59,391 nt of DNA from an uncultured Anaeroplasmataceae bacterium (GCA_947629825.1 CANRFF010000008.1:1-59391), one strand, 5' to 3'; shown: positions 27,251 through 36,393, counted from the first letter of the stretch. The notes: generated from the sequence alone by a model not told the origin. Translations and numbers: made by a program.

Positions 27251-27404
27251 ATACCGCCATAACCATGATTACAATATAATAAATCAGTAGTGCAAAAGAG
27301 GCCAATCCCATTGCCGCTGCCAAGATGATGATGAGCGTTTTTCCGATGGGTGTTTTGGTCGGATTCTGATAATTTTTTTTGACTGGTTCATTCTTTTTCG
27401 CCAT
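27249..27404 (-). CDS. 51-aa single-pass membrane protein
   Basis: On the minus strand, ATG 27404 behind AGGTGA opens 51 codons. They encode a basic head (MAKKNEPVKKNYQNP...) and one long hydrophobic helix from about residue 23 to 51 that contains small residues (A-A-A-M-G-L-A). The ribosome site, a TATAAT box upstream at 27432-27437 (readable on either strand) and a terminator at the stop all support a real gene. Function unknown; small membrane proteins of this form can modulate larger complexes. Confidence 0.75.
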   Translation of the reverse strand: MAKKNEPVKKNYQNPTKTPIGKTLIIILAAAMGLASFALLIYYIVIMVMAV

Positions 27405-27425
27405 TGTATTCACCTGCTTCATAAA

Positions 27426-27445
27426 AAATGTTATAATAATTATAA
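27426..27445. promoter_or_regulatory. Shared -10 region of dinB and the 51-aa gene
   Basis: TTATAATAATTATAA (27431-27445) is nearly self-complementary and offers TATAAT on both strands. The plus-strand box lies about 40 nt before dinB and the minus-strand box about 30 nt before the 51-aa gene. No clear -35 hexamers are visible. Confidence 0.45.
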
Positions 27446-27477
27446 CCTATTTTCGCAAAAAAGGAAAGTGATTTTTT

Positions 27478-28680
27478 ATGAATGCCTTGCCGAGTCATTC
27501 GAAAATTATTTTACATGTCGATATGAATGCTTTTTATTGCTCGGTGGCTTGTATTTTGAATCCGGCTTTGCGGGGCAAAGTTTTTGCGATCGGCAGAGAA
27601 AATTCCTATCGGGGTGTGGTGGCTTCCGCAAGTTATGAAGCTAGGGCTTTGGGAATTCATTCGGCGATGTCTTTGAAAGAAGCCTATGACAAAGTTCCGA
27701 ATCTGATGGTGGTATCTTTGGATCATTCTTACTATGTTCACTATCATCATCTTTTTTTGAATCTTTTACGGGAATATTCCGATTTGATCGAAGTGGCGTC
27801 GATTGATGAAGCGTATGTGGATATTACCGAACTTTCGGCTCAAAGACATCCGTTGGTGATTGCGAAAGAAATTCAGGTCAGATTATTGAAAGAAGTCGGC
27901 CTGCCTTGTTCTATCGGCATTGCGCCAACGCTCTTTTTGGCCAAGATGGCTTCCGATTTGAAAAAACCGTTGGGAATTACCATATTACGAAAAAAAGACG
28001 TTTCCGAGATTCTTTATCCGCTTTCCGTCAAAGAAATCTACGGGATCGGGAAAAAAACTTATCCGAAACTGATCGAACATCATATTTTGACCATCGGTGA
28101 TTTTATGAAAGAAGAAAATCGCGAGAAAATCATTTCTTTCCTCGGGCAAAGAAATTATGATTATGTGGTTTCTCATATTGAAGGAAAATCTTCCAATATC
28201 GTCGATCCGAATCGGTACAGTGATTCGGAAAGCATTTCCACATCGGTTACTTTCGATCGGGTGATTCAATCGGAAGCGGAAATTCTTTACGAACTGCGGA
28301 AAATGACCAACGAAATCGTTCGAAAAATGACTCAAAAAAAATATTATACGAAAACCATTACGGTCACGTTTCGTACCACGGAGTTTAAGACCATGAGTCG
28401 CAGTCACAGTATCGAACAGTATACCGATGATTTTTCGGTGATTTTCGATGTTGTGACGGAATTGGTTGAAGAACATTATCACCAAGAAGCGCTTCGTTTG
28501 CTGGGAGTCGGCGTTTCCAATTTGATTTTGGAAAAAGATCTTCCTCAAGAATACAATTTGTTTACGTTACCGACCGAAGACGAAAAAGAAGAACGAATTC
28601 AGGAGCTGATGAATCATTTTCAGCAAAAATACGGTAAAGAAGCCCTTTTTCACGGGAAGGATCAGTGGAAAAAAAGATAA
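27478..28680 (+). CDS. dinB: DNA polymerase IV (Y family)
   Basis: The 400-aa enzyme has D15 in H-V-D-M-N-A-F-Y and the catalytic S-I-D110-E111-A-Y-V-D-I-T. A helix-hairpin-helix segment follows (Y-G-I-G-K-K-T-Y), then a little-finger domain to about residue 350. The C-terminal 40 residues hold no clear clamp-binding motif that I can identify with certainty. It performs error-prone bypass of damaged bases. No LexA box is evident in the short upstream region, so SOS control is unproven. Confidence 0.95.
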   Translation: MNALPSHSKIILHVDMNAFYCSVACILNPALRGKVFAIGRENSYRGVVASASYEARALGIHSAMSLKEAYDKVPNLMVVSLDHSYYVHYHHLFLNLLREYSDLIEVASIDEAYVDITELSAQRHPLVIAKEIQVRLLKEVGLPCSIGIAPTLFLAKMASDLKKPLGITILRKKDVSEILYPLSVKEIYGIGKKTYPKLIEHHILTIGDFMKEENREKIISFLGQRNYDYVVSHIEGKSSNIVDPNRYSDSESISTSVTFDRVIQSEAEILYELRKMTNEIVRKMTQKKYYTKTITVTFRTTEFKTMSRSHSIEQYTDDFSVIFDVVTELVEEHYHQEALRLLGVGVSNLILEKDLPQEYNLFTLPTEDEKEERIQELMNHFQQKYGKEALFHGKDQWKKR

Positions 28681-28682
28681 TC

Positions 28683-28711
28683 TTTTCAATTGGCGAAAAT
28701 TATGTTATAAT
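28683..28711 (+). promoter_or_regulatory. Promoter of the DEAD-box helicase-degV pair
   Basis: TTTTCA (28683-28688) and TATAAT (28706-28711) are 17 bp apart, immediately after the dinB stop. The helicase ATG lies 23 nt after the -10, so the leader is very short. Confidence 0.65.
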
Positions 28712-28733
28712 AAAGCAACTCGGATGTGAAAAT

Positions 28734-30035
28734 ATGAATTTGGAAAATTTTTCTTTAAAAGTTTATATTCGAAAAGCGTTGGAAGACTTGCATTTTAAAG
28801 AATTTACTCCCATTCAGAAAGCTTTGGCGGAAGCTTATCCTTTTTCCAAAAATATTTTGGCGAAAGCTCCAACGGGTTCCGGCAAAACGCATGCTTTTTT
28901 ACTTCCGATTTTTCAAGATTTGCGGGAAGATCTTTTGAAAGTACAAGCGGTTATCGTCTGTCCGACCAAAGAACTTTCGATGCAACTGTATCAGGTGGCG
29001 TCTCATATTGCTTCTTTTTCGGAAAATAAGATCGATATCCGACTGTATGTAGGTGGGACGGATCGCAATCGGGAAATCCGAAAATTGCAGAATACTCAAC
29101 CGCAAATCGTCATCGGAACGCCGGGAAAAATCAAAGATTTGGCTTCGGATGAGAATGTTTTGAAAATTTATACGGCTTCTTATTATGTCGTCGATGAAAT
29201 GGATATGACGTTAGATGGCGGATACGAAGCGGATTTGAATGTCATTTCCGGAATTTTAAAAGAAAGCAGAATGTTGTTTTTTTCCGCTACCATCGAGGAA
29301 CGGATTTTGCATTTTGCCAAAAAATATCTGGCTCCGGTGGAAATCATCGAAATCAAAAACGAAAAAAGTTCTATCGAACATATTTGGATCCCTTTGAAAC
29401 ATCGTTCCCGTCCGGATCTTTTATTGAAATTATTGGAAACCATGCAACCGTATTTTGCCATGATTTTCGTAAATCAGAAGGCGACGGTATCTCAACTGGC
29501 TTCGGTATTGAACCAGCATGGATATCGAGTTCAGACGATGCACGGCGATCTGACGCCAAGAGAACGGAAAAGGGTATTACAGGATTGTATCCATTTGAAA
29601 ACTCCTTTTTTGATTGCGACGGATCTGGCGGCCAGAGGAATCGATTTGGAGGGAGTCACTCATATCATCAATTATGAATTGCCTTCTTCTTATGAATTTT
29701 ATCTTCATCGAAGCGGCCGAACCGGTCGGATGAATCGGGAGGGAATGGTTTATTCGTTTTACGATACTACGGACGATCAATATCTGAATCATTTGGCGGA
29801 AAAAGGAATCGTTTTGAAATATATGGATATTCAAAAGGGGGAATTGGTGGAATACAAGGGCAGAAATACCCGTCAAAACCGCCAAAAACCACAGACGGAT
29901 TATTATGCTCAGGCAGCAAAATATGTCCCGAAACCGAAAAAAGTAAGTCCGGGATATAAGAAAAAAAGAAAAGAAAAAATCGAATCAATCGCTTTAAAAT
30001 TGAAACAAAAAAAGAATAGGGGGAAAGGGAAATGA
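28734..30035 (+). CDS. DEAD-box RNA helicase with a DEMD motif (CshB-like)
   Basis: The 433-aa protein has Q-motif-like F-T-P-I-Q, motif I A45-P-T-G-S-G-K-T52, motif Ib-like G-T-P-G-K, motif II D154-E-M-D157 (variant of DEAD) and motif III F-F-S-A-T. Motif V is A-T-D-L-A-A-R-G-I-D and motif VI is H-R-S-G-R-T-G-R. A basic tail (K/R-rich, last 40 residues) likely binds RNA. The size fits CshB-type cold-shock helicases of Firmicutes. The start at ATG 28734 is chosen because the frame upstream overlaps dinB; its ribosome site is weak. The stop overlaps degV (ATGA). Confidence 0.92.
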   Translation: MNLENFSLKVYIRKALEDLHFKEFTPIQKALAEAYPFSKNILAKAPTGSGKTHAFLLPIFQDLREDLLKVQAVIVCPTKELSMQLYQVASHIASFSENKIDIRLYVGGTDRNREIRKLQNTQPQIVIGTPGKIKDLASDENVLKIYTASYYVVDEMDMTLDGGYEADLNVISGILKESRMLFFSATIEERILHFAKKYLAPVEIIEIKNEKSSIEHIWIPLKHRSRPDLLLKLLETMQPYFAMIFVNQKATVSQLASVLNQHGYRVQTMHGDLTPRERKRVLQDCIHLKTPFLIATDLAARGIDLEGVTHIINYELPSSYEFYLHRSGRTGRMNREGMVYSFYDTTDDQYLNHLAEKGIVLKYMDIQKGELVEYKGRNTRQNRQKPQTDYYAQAAKYVPKPKKVSPGYKKKRKEKIESIALKLKQKKNRGKGK

Positions 30036-30916
30036 GTGATTATGTCATTATCAGTGATTCTACTTGTGATTTACCGCAAGAGTTTGTAGACAAAGAGGGA
30101 GTACAAATTCAACCGATGACCTATCGGATTCAGGGAAAAGAATTTAAAAATTATTTGGATGGTCGGGAGCAATCTCCGAAAGAATTCTATGATTTGATGA
30201 GACAAGGAGAAGTTGCTACGACGGCCCAGTTGAATATCGTCGATATCGAAAATTTTTGGAAGCCGTTTTTGGAAGCGGGACATGACCTGTTGATTTTGGG
30301 ATTTTCTTCCGGGCTATCCGGCTCTTATAACGCAATGCGTATGGCAAAAGAAGAATTATCCGAGGAATATCCGGAAAGAACCATTTTATTGATTGATACT
30401 TTATGTGCATCTTCGGGAGAAGGACTGATGGTTTATTATGCGACGGAATATCGGAAGAAAGGACTTTCTTTGGAAGAGAACTATCAGGAACTTTTGAAAT
30501 TGAGACCGCATATTATCACTTGGTTTACGGTTGATGATATCGATACGTTGGTTCGAGGCGGAAGACTTTCCGGTGGTGCTGCCACTATGGCCAAAATGCT
30601 TCGGATCAAACCGGTATTAAAAGTGGACGAAGAGGGACATCTTCAGGCAATTTATAAAAAAATCGGTCGGAAGCAGGCGATGAAACAATTGGTGGATTCC
30701 ACAATGAAAGTTTTCGATCGTTCTTATCATCAACTGATTATGGTGGGACATGCCGATGCCAAAGATGAGGCCATCGAATTAAGCAACATGATTCAAAAAG
30801 AAGCTGCCAAACAACAAGTTTCTTTGGAAGTGATGCTGACGGATATCGGGCCGGTTATCGGAGCGCATGCCGGGCCGGGAACTTTACTGATTACCAGTGT
30901 GGGAAGTAACAGATAA
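30032..30916 (+). CDS. DegV-family fatty acid-binding protein
   Basis: The 294-aa product has the DegV start (I-I-S-D-S-T-C-D-L-P), G-F-S-S-G-L-S-G-S-Y-N near residue 91, D-T-L-C-A-S-S-G-E-G, and the R-G-G-R-L-S-G lysine/arginine segment. The C-terminus has I-G-P-V-I-G-A-H-A-G-P-G-T. Members bind fatty acids; in some Firmicutes they act as FakB partners of FakA kinase. No fakA is nearby. It overlaps the helicase gene by 4 bp. Confidence 0.92.
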   Translation: MSDYVIISDSTCDLPQEFVDKEGVQIQPMTYRIQGKEFKNYLDGREQSPKEFYDLMRQGEVATTAQLNIVDIENFWKPFLEAGHDLLILGFSSGLSGSYNAMRMAKEELSEEYPERTILLIDTLCASSGEGLMVYYATEYRKKGLSLEENYQELLKLRPHIITWFTVDDIDTLVRGGRLSGGAATMAKMLRIKPVLKVDEEGHLQAIYKKIGRKQAMKQLVDSTMKVFDRSYHQLIMVGHADAKDEAIELSNMIQKEAAKQQVSLEVMLTDIGPVIGAHAGPGTLLITSVGSNR

Positions 30917-31018
30917 TTCATTATCCAAGAAAAATTTTTGGTAAGATTTTCAAATCATTCGGAAAAACAATGATTTAAAATGGCAGATGATAAAATACTT
31001 TTGAAAAACAAAAATGAT

Positions 31019-31042
31019 AGCGCCCTTTCGGACGCTTTTTTT
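31019..31042 (+). terminator. Terminator after degV
   Basis: AGCGCCC and GGACGCT form an imperfect stem around TTTC, followed by a T-run to 31042. Confidence 0.75.
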
Positions 31043-31047
31043 GTACT

Positions 31048-31088
31048 TAAAAAAACACGGTAAAGTACCTTTTGTACTCTACCGTGTA
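31048..31088 (-). terminator. Terminator of the glgA-glgC operon
   Basis: ACACGGTAAAGTAC (31055-31068) pairs with GTACTCTACCGTGT (31074-31087) with a single mismatch. On the minus strand a TTTTTTT run follows the stem. Confidence 0.85.
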
Positions 31089-31097
31089 TCATAATTT

Positions 31098-32327
31098 TTA
31101 CTTTAAAGTATCTCCTGCCGAGATATGTTTTTTCGAAATGGTTTTCGGATTTGTGGAAGAGAAGATCCGGACGTTTCTTTCAACGACCAATCCTTCCGGT
31201 AAAATCAATTTTTTCCCGATTACATTCAATCCGGAGGACAACACTTTCGGGTTATCTTTGTTCGGTTGATAATTATCACCAGTACCGATCGTCGAATTGT
31301 CACCGATTACAGTGTTTTTATCGATGATTGTTTTTTCGATATGGCAGTTTTTCCCGATGACAACATCATTTAAAATAACCGCATCGTGAATCGTCGTTCC
31401 TTCTCCGACAATGACTCCCGGAGATAATACGGAATGATATACTTCTCCTTCGATTTTACAACCGTTGGAAATCAAAGAATTCTGAATAACGGCGCTTTCT
31501 CCGACTTTTACCGGCGGAAGATCTTCGGACTTGGTATAAATTTTCCAAGACGGATCATACAAATCCAGAGCCGTGTCCCCGCAAAGTTCAAGATTGGTTT
31601 CCAGATAAGAATCGTAAGTTCCGACATCTTTCCAGTAATCATAGAATTCATAAGCATAAACGTTTTTGTTTTCAATCATATCCGGAATAATATGCATTCC
31701 GAAGTCCAGATCCTTGATATCCGGATGAGCTTCAATCGCATCAATTAAGGCTTGAGTGGAGAAGACATAAATTCCCATAGAAGCCTTATTGGATTTCGGT
31801 TCTTTTGGTTTTTCCACGAATTTGTTGATTTTCAGATTGGAATCCGTTTCCAATATTCCGAATCTGGAAGCTTCTTCCATTGGAACGATTTTAGCGGCAA
31901 TGGTAAGATCCGCACCGGTTTGTTTGTGCTGTTCGATCATTTTGGAATAATCCATTTTGTAAATGTGATCTCCCGAAAGAATCAGAACATACTTTGAAGC
32001 ATAACGCTTTACGAATTCGAGATTTTTCCGAATGGCGTCTGCCGTACCTTCATACCAGGAATTATTTGGCTGAAGAAGTGTGACGAATGAATCACGACGG
32101 TCCAAGTCCCAAGGTTTTCCCACACCGATGTGTTCATTCAATGAAAGTGGTAGGTATTGTGTCAAAATACCGATTTGGAAAATTCCCGAGTTGCAGCAAT
32201 TGGATAGCGCAAAGTCAATGATCCGGAATTTTCCTGCAAACGGAACTGCGGGTTTACTGCGTCTTTCGGAAAGAATATCCAGACGAGAACCACGGCCGCC
32301 TGCCAAAATTAAAGCTAAAGTTTCCAT
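31098..32327 (-). CDS. glgC: Glucose-1-phosphate adenylyltransferase
   Basis: The 409-aa enzyme makes ADP-glucose from ATP and glucose-1-phosphate. It shows L-I-L-A-G-G-R-G-S-R-L (residues 6-16), the catalytic region L-S-G-D-H-I-Y-K-M-D, F-V-E-K-P for sugar-phosphate binding, and Y-W-K-D-V-G-T. A left-handed beta-helix C-terminal domain follows. Presence of these residues argues for the active GlgC rather than the regulatory GlgD paralogue. A strong ribosome site (AGGGGGG) precedes it. It lies 22 bp after glgA in the same operon. Confidence 0.95.
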   Translation of the reverse strand: METLALILAGGRGSRLDILSERRSKPAVPFAGKFRIIDFALSNCCNSGIFQIGILTQYLPLSLNEHIGVGKPWDLDRRDSFVTLLQPNNSWYEGTADAIRKNLEFVKRYASKYVLILSGDHIYKMDYSKMIEQHKQTGADLTIAAKIVPMEEASRFGILETDSNLKINKFVEKPKEPKSNKASMGIYVFSTQALIDAIEAHPDIKDLDFGMHIIPDMIENKNVYAYEFYDYWKDVGTYDSYLETNLELCGDTALDLYDPSWKIYTKSEDLPPVKVGESAVIQNSLISNGCKIEGEVYHSVLSPGVIVGEGTTIHDAVILNDVVIGKNCHIEKTIIDKNTVIGDNSTIGTGDNYQPNKDNPKVLSSGLNVIGKKLILPEGLVVERNVRIFSSTNPKTISKKHISAGDTLK

Positions 32328-32349
32328 ATTTTTCCCCCCTAATATTTAC

Positions 32350-33765
32350 TTATAGCGTAATTTTTTTGTATAACTCCAAATATTTATCTGCGGAAGCAGA
32401 CCAACTGTAATCTTTGGCCATTGCTTGTTTGACTAATTTCGCCCAAGCATCTTTCTTTTCGTTGTAAGTATTGATGGCCAAATACATCACATCTTTGCAG
32501 TCGACGGAACGGAATCCGCCGAAAGAGAATCCGGTTCCTTCTCCGGTGAATTCATTATATGGCTGAACGGTATCTTTGAGGCCACCCGTTTCTCTGACAA
32601 GCGGAAGAGTTCCGTATCTCATGGCAATCATTTGTCCTAAACCGCAAGGTTCGAATTTCGACGGCATCAGGAAAATATCGCACCCGGCATAAATTTTCTG
32701 AGCCACCGCATCCGAATAGCCGATATAACATTTGAACCGAGTCGGATGTTTGGCTTCCATCGTTTTGAAGAAATCTTCGTAAATTTGATCTCCGCTTCCC
32801 ATCAAAATAAACTTGGCATTGCTGTAATAGATGACGTCTTCGATAATCGGCATCAATAATTCGATTCCTTTTTGTTCGACGAGTCGGGATACCAATCCGA
32901 ACAGAGGAACATCTTCATGATTCAACCCGAATTCATCCAACAGTGCTTTTTTGTTGGCTTTCTTTCCGGAAACCACGTTTTTGATACTGTAATTCTGATA
33001 GATGTTCGGATCGGTTGCGGGATCGTATTTTTTTACGTCGATTCCGTTGACAATCCCATAGAAATCGAAATATCTCAATCCCAAAATAAAATTCAGATGA
33101 TAACCGAATTCATCGGTCAAAACTTCGTTTTTATAAGTTTCGGAAACCGTCGTTACAATATTGGATTCCAAAATCCCGGTTTTCATAAAATTGATACAAT
33201 TGTCGAATTCCAAAGAATTGGAATACGGCATATACAGAATTCTCATCATATCCAACGGGAAATTCCCCTGATATTGAATGTTATGAATACTGTATACGGT
33301 TTTGATTCGTTCGAATTCCGGATAATAATGATAGTTTGTTTTCAAAACGTAAGGAATCAGTCCCGTCTGCCAGTCATTGCAGTGAATGACATCCGGAAAG
33401 AACCCAATGACTTTGATGGCTTCCAGTACCGCAAAATCAAAAAACGCAAACCGTTCGCCGTCATCACCGTAACCGTAAAGCCCGTCCCGGTTGAAATAAC
33501 GGTCACTGTCGATAAAATAAAAATCGACTCCTTCGAAATTGGAGTGGAACACTCCGACATATTCCATTCGATCTGCGATTTTCACATACGCATATCCCTG
33601 ATATTCCGCAATGTTTTTTTCTTTGATGCGCTTATAATAAGGCAACATTACTCTTGCATCGCAACCTTTTTCTTTCAAGGCTTTCGGCAAAGCCCCAATT
33701 ACATCCGCAAGCCCTCCTGTTTTCGCATAAGGAGCGCTTTCGCTTGCTACAAACAAAACTTTCAT
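32350..33765 (-). CDS. glgA: Glycogen synthase (ADP-glucose)
   Basis: The 471-aa GT5 enzyme has the N-terminal K-T-G-G-L-A-D-V ADP-glucose motif (residues 16-23). In the C-terminal lobe it has S-R-L-V-E-Q-K-G, then M-P-S-K-F-E-P-C-G-L-G-Q-M and T-G-G-L-K-D-T-V. Length is normal. It extends alpha-1,4-glucan in the cytosol. The order glgA-glgC lacks a branching enzyme or phosphorylase in the window, so the rest of the pathway must be elsewhere. Expressed from the promoter at 33795-33823. Confidence 0.96.
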   Translation of the reverse strand: MKVLFVASESAPYAKTGGLADVIGALPKALKEKGCDARVMLPYYKRIKEKNIAEYQGYAYVKIADRMEYVGVFHSNFEGVDFYFIDSDRYFNRDGLYGYGDDGERFAFFDFAVLEAIKVIGFFPDVIHCNDWQTGLIPYVLKTNYHYYPEFERIKTVYSIHNIQYQGNFPLDMMRILYMPYSNSLEFDNCINFMKTGILESNIVTTVSETYKNEVLTDEFGYHLNFILGLRYFDFYGIVNGIDVKKYDPATDPNIYQNYSIKNVVSGKKANKKALLDEFGLNHEDVPLFGLVSRLVEQKGIELLMPIIEDVIYYSNAKFILMGSGDQIYEDFFKTMEAKHPTRFKCYIGYSDAVAQKIYAGCDIFLMPSKFEPCGLGQMIAMRYGTLPLVRETGGLKDTVQPYNEFTGEGTGFSFGGFRSVDCKDVMYLAINTYNEKKDAWAKLVKQAMAKDYSWSASADKYLELYKKITL

Positions 33766-33794
33766 TTGCCACCTCGTATTATTTCATTTCTTTT

Positions 33795-33823
33795 ATTTTA
33801 TCACAAGTAAAACGTTTTCTCAA
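33795..33823 (-). promoter_or_regulatory. glgA promoter with palindromic spacer
   Basis: On the minus strand TTGAGA and TAAAAT are 17 bp apart. The spacer begins with the palindrome AAAACGTTTT (33809-33818), the core of catabolite-responsive (cre) elements bound by CcpA. Its position between -35 and -10 would suit a repressor. Confidence 0.6.
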
Positions 33824-33895
33824 GCCCTTAAACCCGTACTTCCGAAGAATTTTTTCATTTTGAAAAACTTTCCCAAAGAAAATTTGCTTTTCACT

Positions 33896-33924
33896 TGATA
33901 TCAAATGGTTTTTTTGTTATAATA
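33896..33924 (+). promoter_or_regulatory. Consensus promoter of the 217-aa membrane protein
   Basis: TTGATA (33896-33901) and TATAAT (33919-33924) are separated by exactly 17 bp, 60 nt before the ATG. Confidence 0.8.
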
Positions 33925-33983
33925 AGCTACGTGTAAATTTGTGAATTTACGATTTTTCTCGGAAGAAAGGGCTTTTAGGAATT

Positions 33984-34637
33984 ATGGCAAGAGTCGTAGG
34001 AAAAAATAAAACAAAATTTAAAATATCGAAAGAGTTAATCATCCTGGTTTTAATCATTATCGCAATGATTGTGACAACCGTTTGTCTTTCCATTCCTTCC
34101 GATACTCATAAAGTATACGAAGAGTTCAATGATGCGATCTCCGATTACAATACCGCCAATTCTCTTTCTTACGGTATGATCGATGAAGATCATGTTTATG
34201 TCAAAGCGTCTTTGAAAACACTGGACAAAGCCATTCGGTCTACCGAAGACGGTACTGAGGAAAAACCGGAATATGTTTACGTCTTATATGGGTCGCTGTC
34301 TTCCGCAACCATTTTGGAAAATCTTTCCAAAATCGATACCGAAGCCAAACAACGGGCCGAAGCGCAAGATAAAAAGAGCATTAAAGTTTATTTTTACGAT
34401 TCCGTCAAAGTAGATACTCAGGAAGATTTGACCGATACGGACTTTGTTGCCGATCTGGAAAAAGACGAAGAAGTCCTGAACGAATCCGTTCAAACCGGTA
34501 TCGAACCCGTAGATTTACTGGAAACCCCGGCATTTTATGTCTACAAAAACGGGAAATTGATTTTCAATTCGGTTTCCGTTTTGGAAAACGGCAATTATAA
34601 TTGGAGTATTCTGATCAATCGTGCATTTAGCTTATAA
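33984..34637 (+). CDS. Membrane-anchored protein with a thioredoxin-like fold lacking CxxC
   Basis: Residues 1-16 are basic and residues 18-37 form one membrane helix, so the rest is probably outside the cell. The soluble part resembles thioredoxin in order: a Y-V-Y-V-L-Y-G-S strand followed by a helix where the CxxC should be (but no cysteine there), I-K-V-Y-F-Y-D-S, and T-P-A-F-Y-V-Y-K-N-G-K-L-I like the cis-Pro strand. The only cysteine lies inside the membrane helix, so thiol redox is unlikely. A binding or chaperone role is possible. The fold is inferred by pattern only. Confidence 0.75.
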   Translation: MARVVGKNKTKFKISKELIILVLIIIAMIVTTVCLSIPSDTHKVYEEFNDAISDYNTANSLSYGMIDEDHVYVKASLKTLDKAIRSTEDGTEEKPEYVYVLYGSLSSATILENLSKIDTEAKQRAEAQDKKSIKVYFYDSVKVDTQEDLTDTDFVADLEKDEEVLNESVQTGIEPVDLLETPAFYVYKNGKLIFNSVSVLENGNYNWSILINRAFSL

Positions 34638-34647
34638 AGATTTGGAA

Positions 34648-34673
34648 AACTGAGATGCCTTCTCAGTTTTTTT
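34648..34673 (+). terminator. Terminator between the 217-aa gene and argS
   Basis: AACTGAGA pairs with TCTCAGTT around TGCCT, followed by a T-run. It lies 20 nt before argS, so argS needs readthrough or a promoter I cannot see. Confidence 0.8.
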
Positions 34674-34692
34674 CATAAAGGGAGATGTTTTT

Positions 34693-36393
34693 ATGTTGGA
34701 ACAGATCAAGTCGGAATTGAAAATCGGACTTCAGGATTATTTTCAAAAAACTTACCGGCAATCCATTGATATTGTAGTAGAAGAACCGAAAGATTCCTCT
34801 TTGGGAGATCTTTCGATTCCTCTTTTTCAAGTGGTGAAAAAAATTCATAAACCATTGATGGAACTGGTGGCCGAAACGGTGGAATTTTTGAAAAATTTCT
34901 CTTCGATGATTCAAAAAGTTTCTTCGATTCAGGCGTTTATCAATATCAAATTGAACGAAAAGAAGTTTTCTCAAGAAGTTTTGAAAGAAATTTTGACGAA
35001 AAAAGAAAAATATGGGGATAATAATATTGGAAACCATCAGAAAATCGTGTTGGATTATTCTTCGCCGAATATTGCGAAAAGTTTTTCCGTCGGTCATTTG
35101 CGGTCGACGATGATCGGAAATTCCCTTCGTCTGATTTTTGAAAAGTGCGGTTACGAAACGTATTCGATCAATTATTTGGGGGATTGGGGAATCCAATTCG
35201 GAAAAATGATTGTGGCATTTCAAAAATGGGGAAATAAAGAAACTATTTTAAAAAATCCGATCGAAGAACTGACGAATCTGTATGTTCGTTTCCATAAAGA
35301 AAGCGAAACGGATCTTTCTTTGGAAGATGAAGCCAAAGAGGCATTTCATCAAATGGAAATCGGCAATCCCGAATATATCGAATTGTGGAGATGGATCCGG
35401 GAAGAATCGTTGAAAGAATCGGCACAAATCTATGATTTGTTGGAAGTATCTTTTGACTCTTTCAACGGAGAAGCCTTTTACAATGATAAAATGGCACCGG
35501 TGATCAAAGAATTGCGGGAAAAACATCTTTTGGTAGAAGATCAGGGAGAATGGATTGTCCGGCTGGGAGATGACATTGTTCCTGCGAGAATTGTCCGGAA
35601 TAACGGAGCTTCGTTTTACATTACCCGGGATCTGACAGCGGTTTTATACCGAAAAAAAGAGTATCAATTTACGAAAATGTTGTATGTGGTCGGAAACGAA
35701 CAAAAGTTGCATTTCACTCAATTGAAAAGATTGGTGGAGCGGATGGGTTATGATTTTGCCCCGGACATTGAGCATATCAATATGGGTTTTTATTTATATC
35801 ATGGGAAAAAGATGTCCAGCCGAAACGGGCAAGTGGTGAAATTATATGATGCGCTTCAACAGGCGATCGGGAATGCGGAAAAACTGATATCGGAGAAAAA
35901 CCCGACGTTGAATCATCGAGAAGAAATCGCCCGAAAGGTCGGTGTTGCGGCAATCGTGTTCAATGATTTGAAGACCACCCGTTCTGAAGATGTGGAATTC
36001 GATTTGGAACAGTGTGTGAAATTCGAAGGTCAAACCGGACCGTACCTGCAGTATACGGGAGTTCGGATTGCGTCGATTTTAAAAGGAAACGAAATCGAAC
36101 TTTCTCAGTGCGATTGGCGTGTTTTTGAAAAACCGCACTACTTCGATTTGGTAAAAAAAGTCTCCTTGTTTGAGTCGATCATTCAAAAAGCGGCGAAGGA
36201 TCGGGAACCCAGCGTGATCGCCCGGTATCTGTTGTCGCTTGCGCAAAGTTTCAACAGTTTTTATTCGATGGAGCGAATCAATGTGGAAGAGGTTTCCATC
36301 CGTATGAGCAACTTTGCGATTGCCTACGCAACCAGAGTGGTTTTGAATGAAGGTTTACGTCTGTTGGGAATTCATTATTTGGACGAAATGTAA
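34693..36393 (+). CDS. argS: Arginyl-tRNA synthetase
   Basis: The 566-aa class I enzyme has the ArgS N-terminal tRNA-binding domain (residues 1-110). The signature S-P-N-I-A-K-S-F-S-V-G-H-L-R-S (about 124-138) contains the HIGH equivalent, K-K-M-S-S-R the KMSKS equivalent, and the protein ends in a DALR anticodon-binding domain. Length is normal. It charges tRNA-Arg, one gene for which lies at 5762. No T-box leader is visible upstream, only the terminator of the preceding gene. Confidence 0.97.
   Translation: MLEQIKSELKIGLQDYFQKTYRQSIDIVVEEPKDSSLGDLSIPLFQVVKKIHKPLMELVAETVEFLKNFSSMIQKVSSIQAFINIKLNEKKFSQEVLKEILTKKEKYGDNNIGNHQKIVLDYSSPNIAKSFSVGHLRSTMIGNSLRLIFEKCGYETYSINYLGDWGIQFGKMIVAFQKWGNKETILKNPIEELTNLYVRFHKESETDLSLEDEAKEAFHQMEIGNPEYIELWRWIREESLKESAQIYDLLEVSFDSFNGEAFYNDKMAPVIKELREKHLLVEDQGEWIVRLGDDIVPARIVRNNGASFYITRDLTAVLYRKKEYQFTKMLYVVGNEQKLHFTQLKRLVERMGYDFAPDIEHINMGFYLYHGKKMSSRNGQVVKLYDALQQAIGNAEKLISEKNPTLNHREEIARKVGVAAIVFNDLKTTRSEDVEFDLEQCVKFEGQTGPYLQYTGVRIASILKGNEIELSQCDWRVFEKPHYFDLVKKVSLFESIIQKAAKDREPSVIARYLLSLAQSFNSFYSMERINVEEVSIRMSNFAIAYATRVVLNEGLRLLGIHYLDEM

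Noticed and set aside
32872-33810. 312-aa plus-strand frame opposite glgA
   Set aside because: It is antisense to the clearly recognisable glycogen synthase and has no domain similarity.
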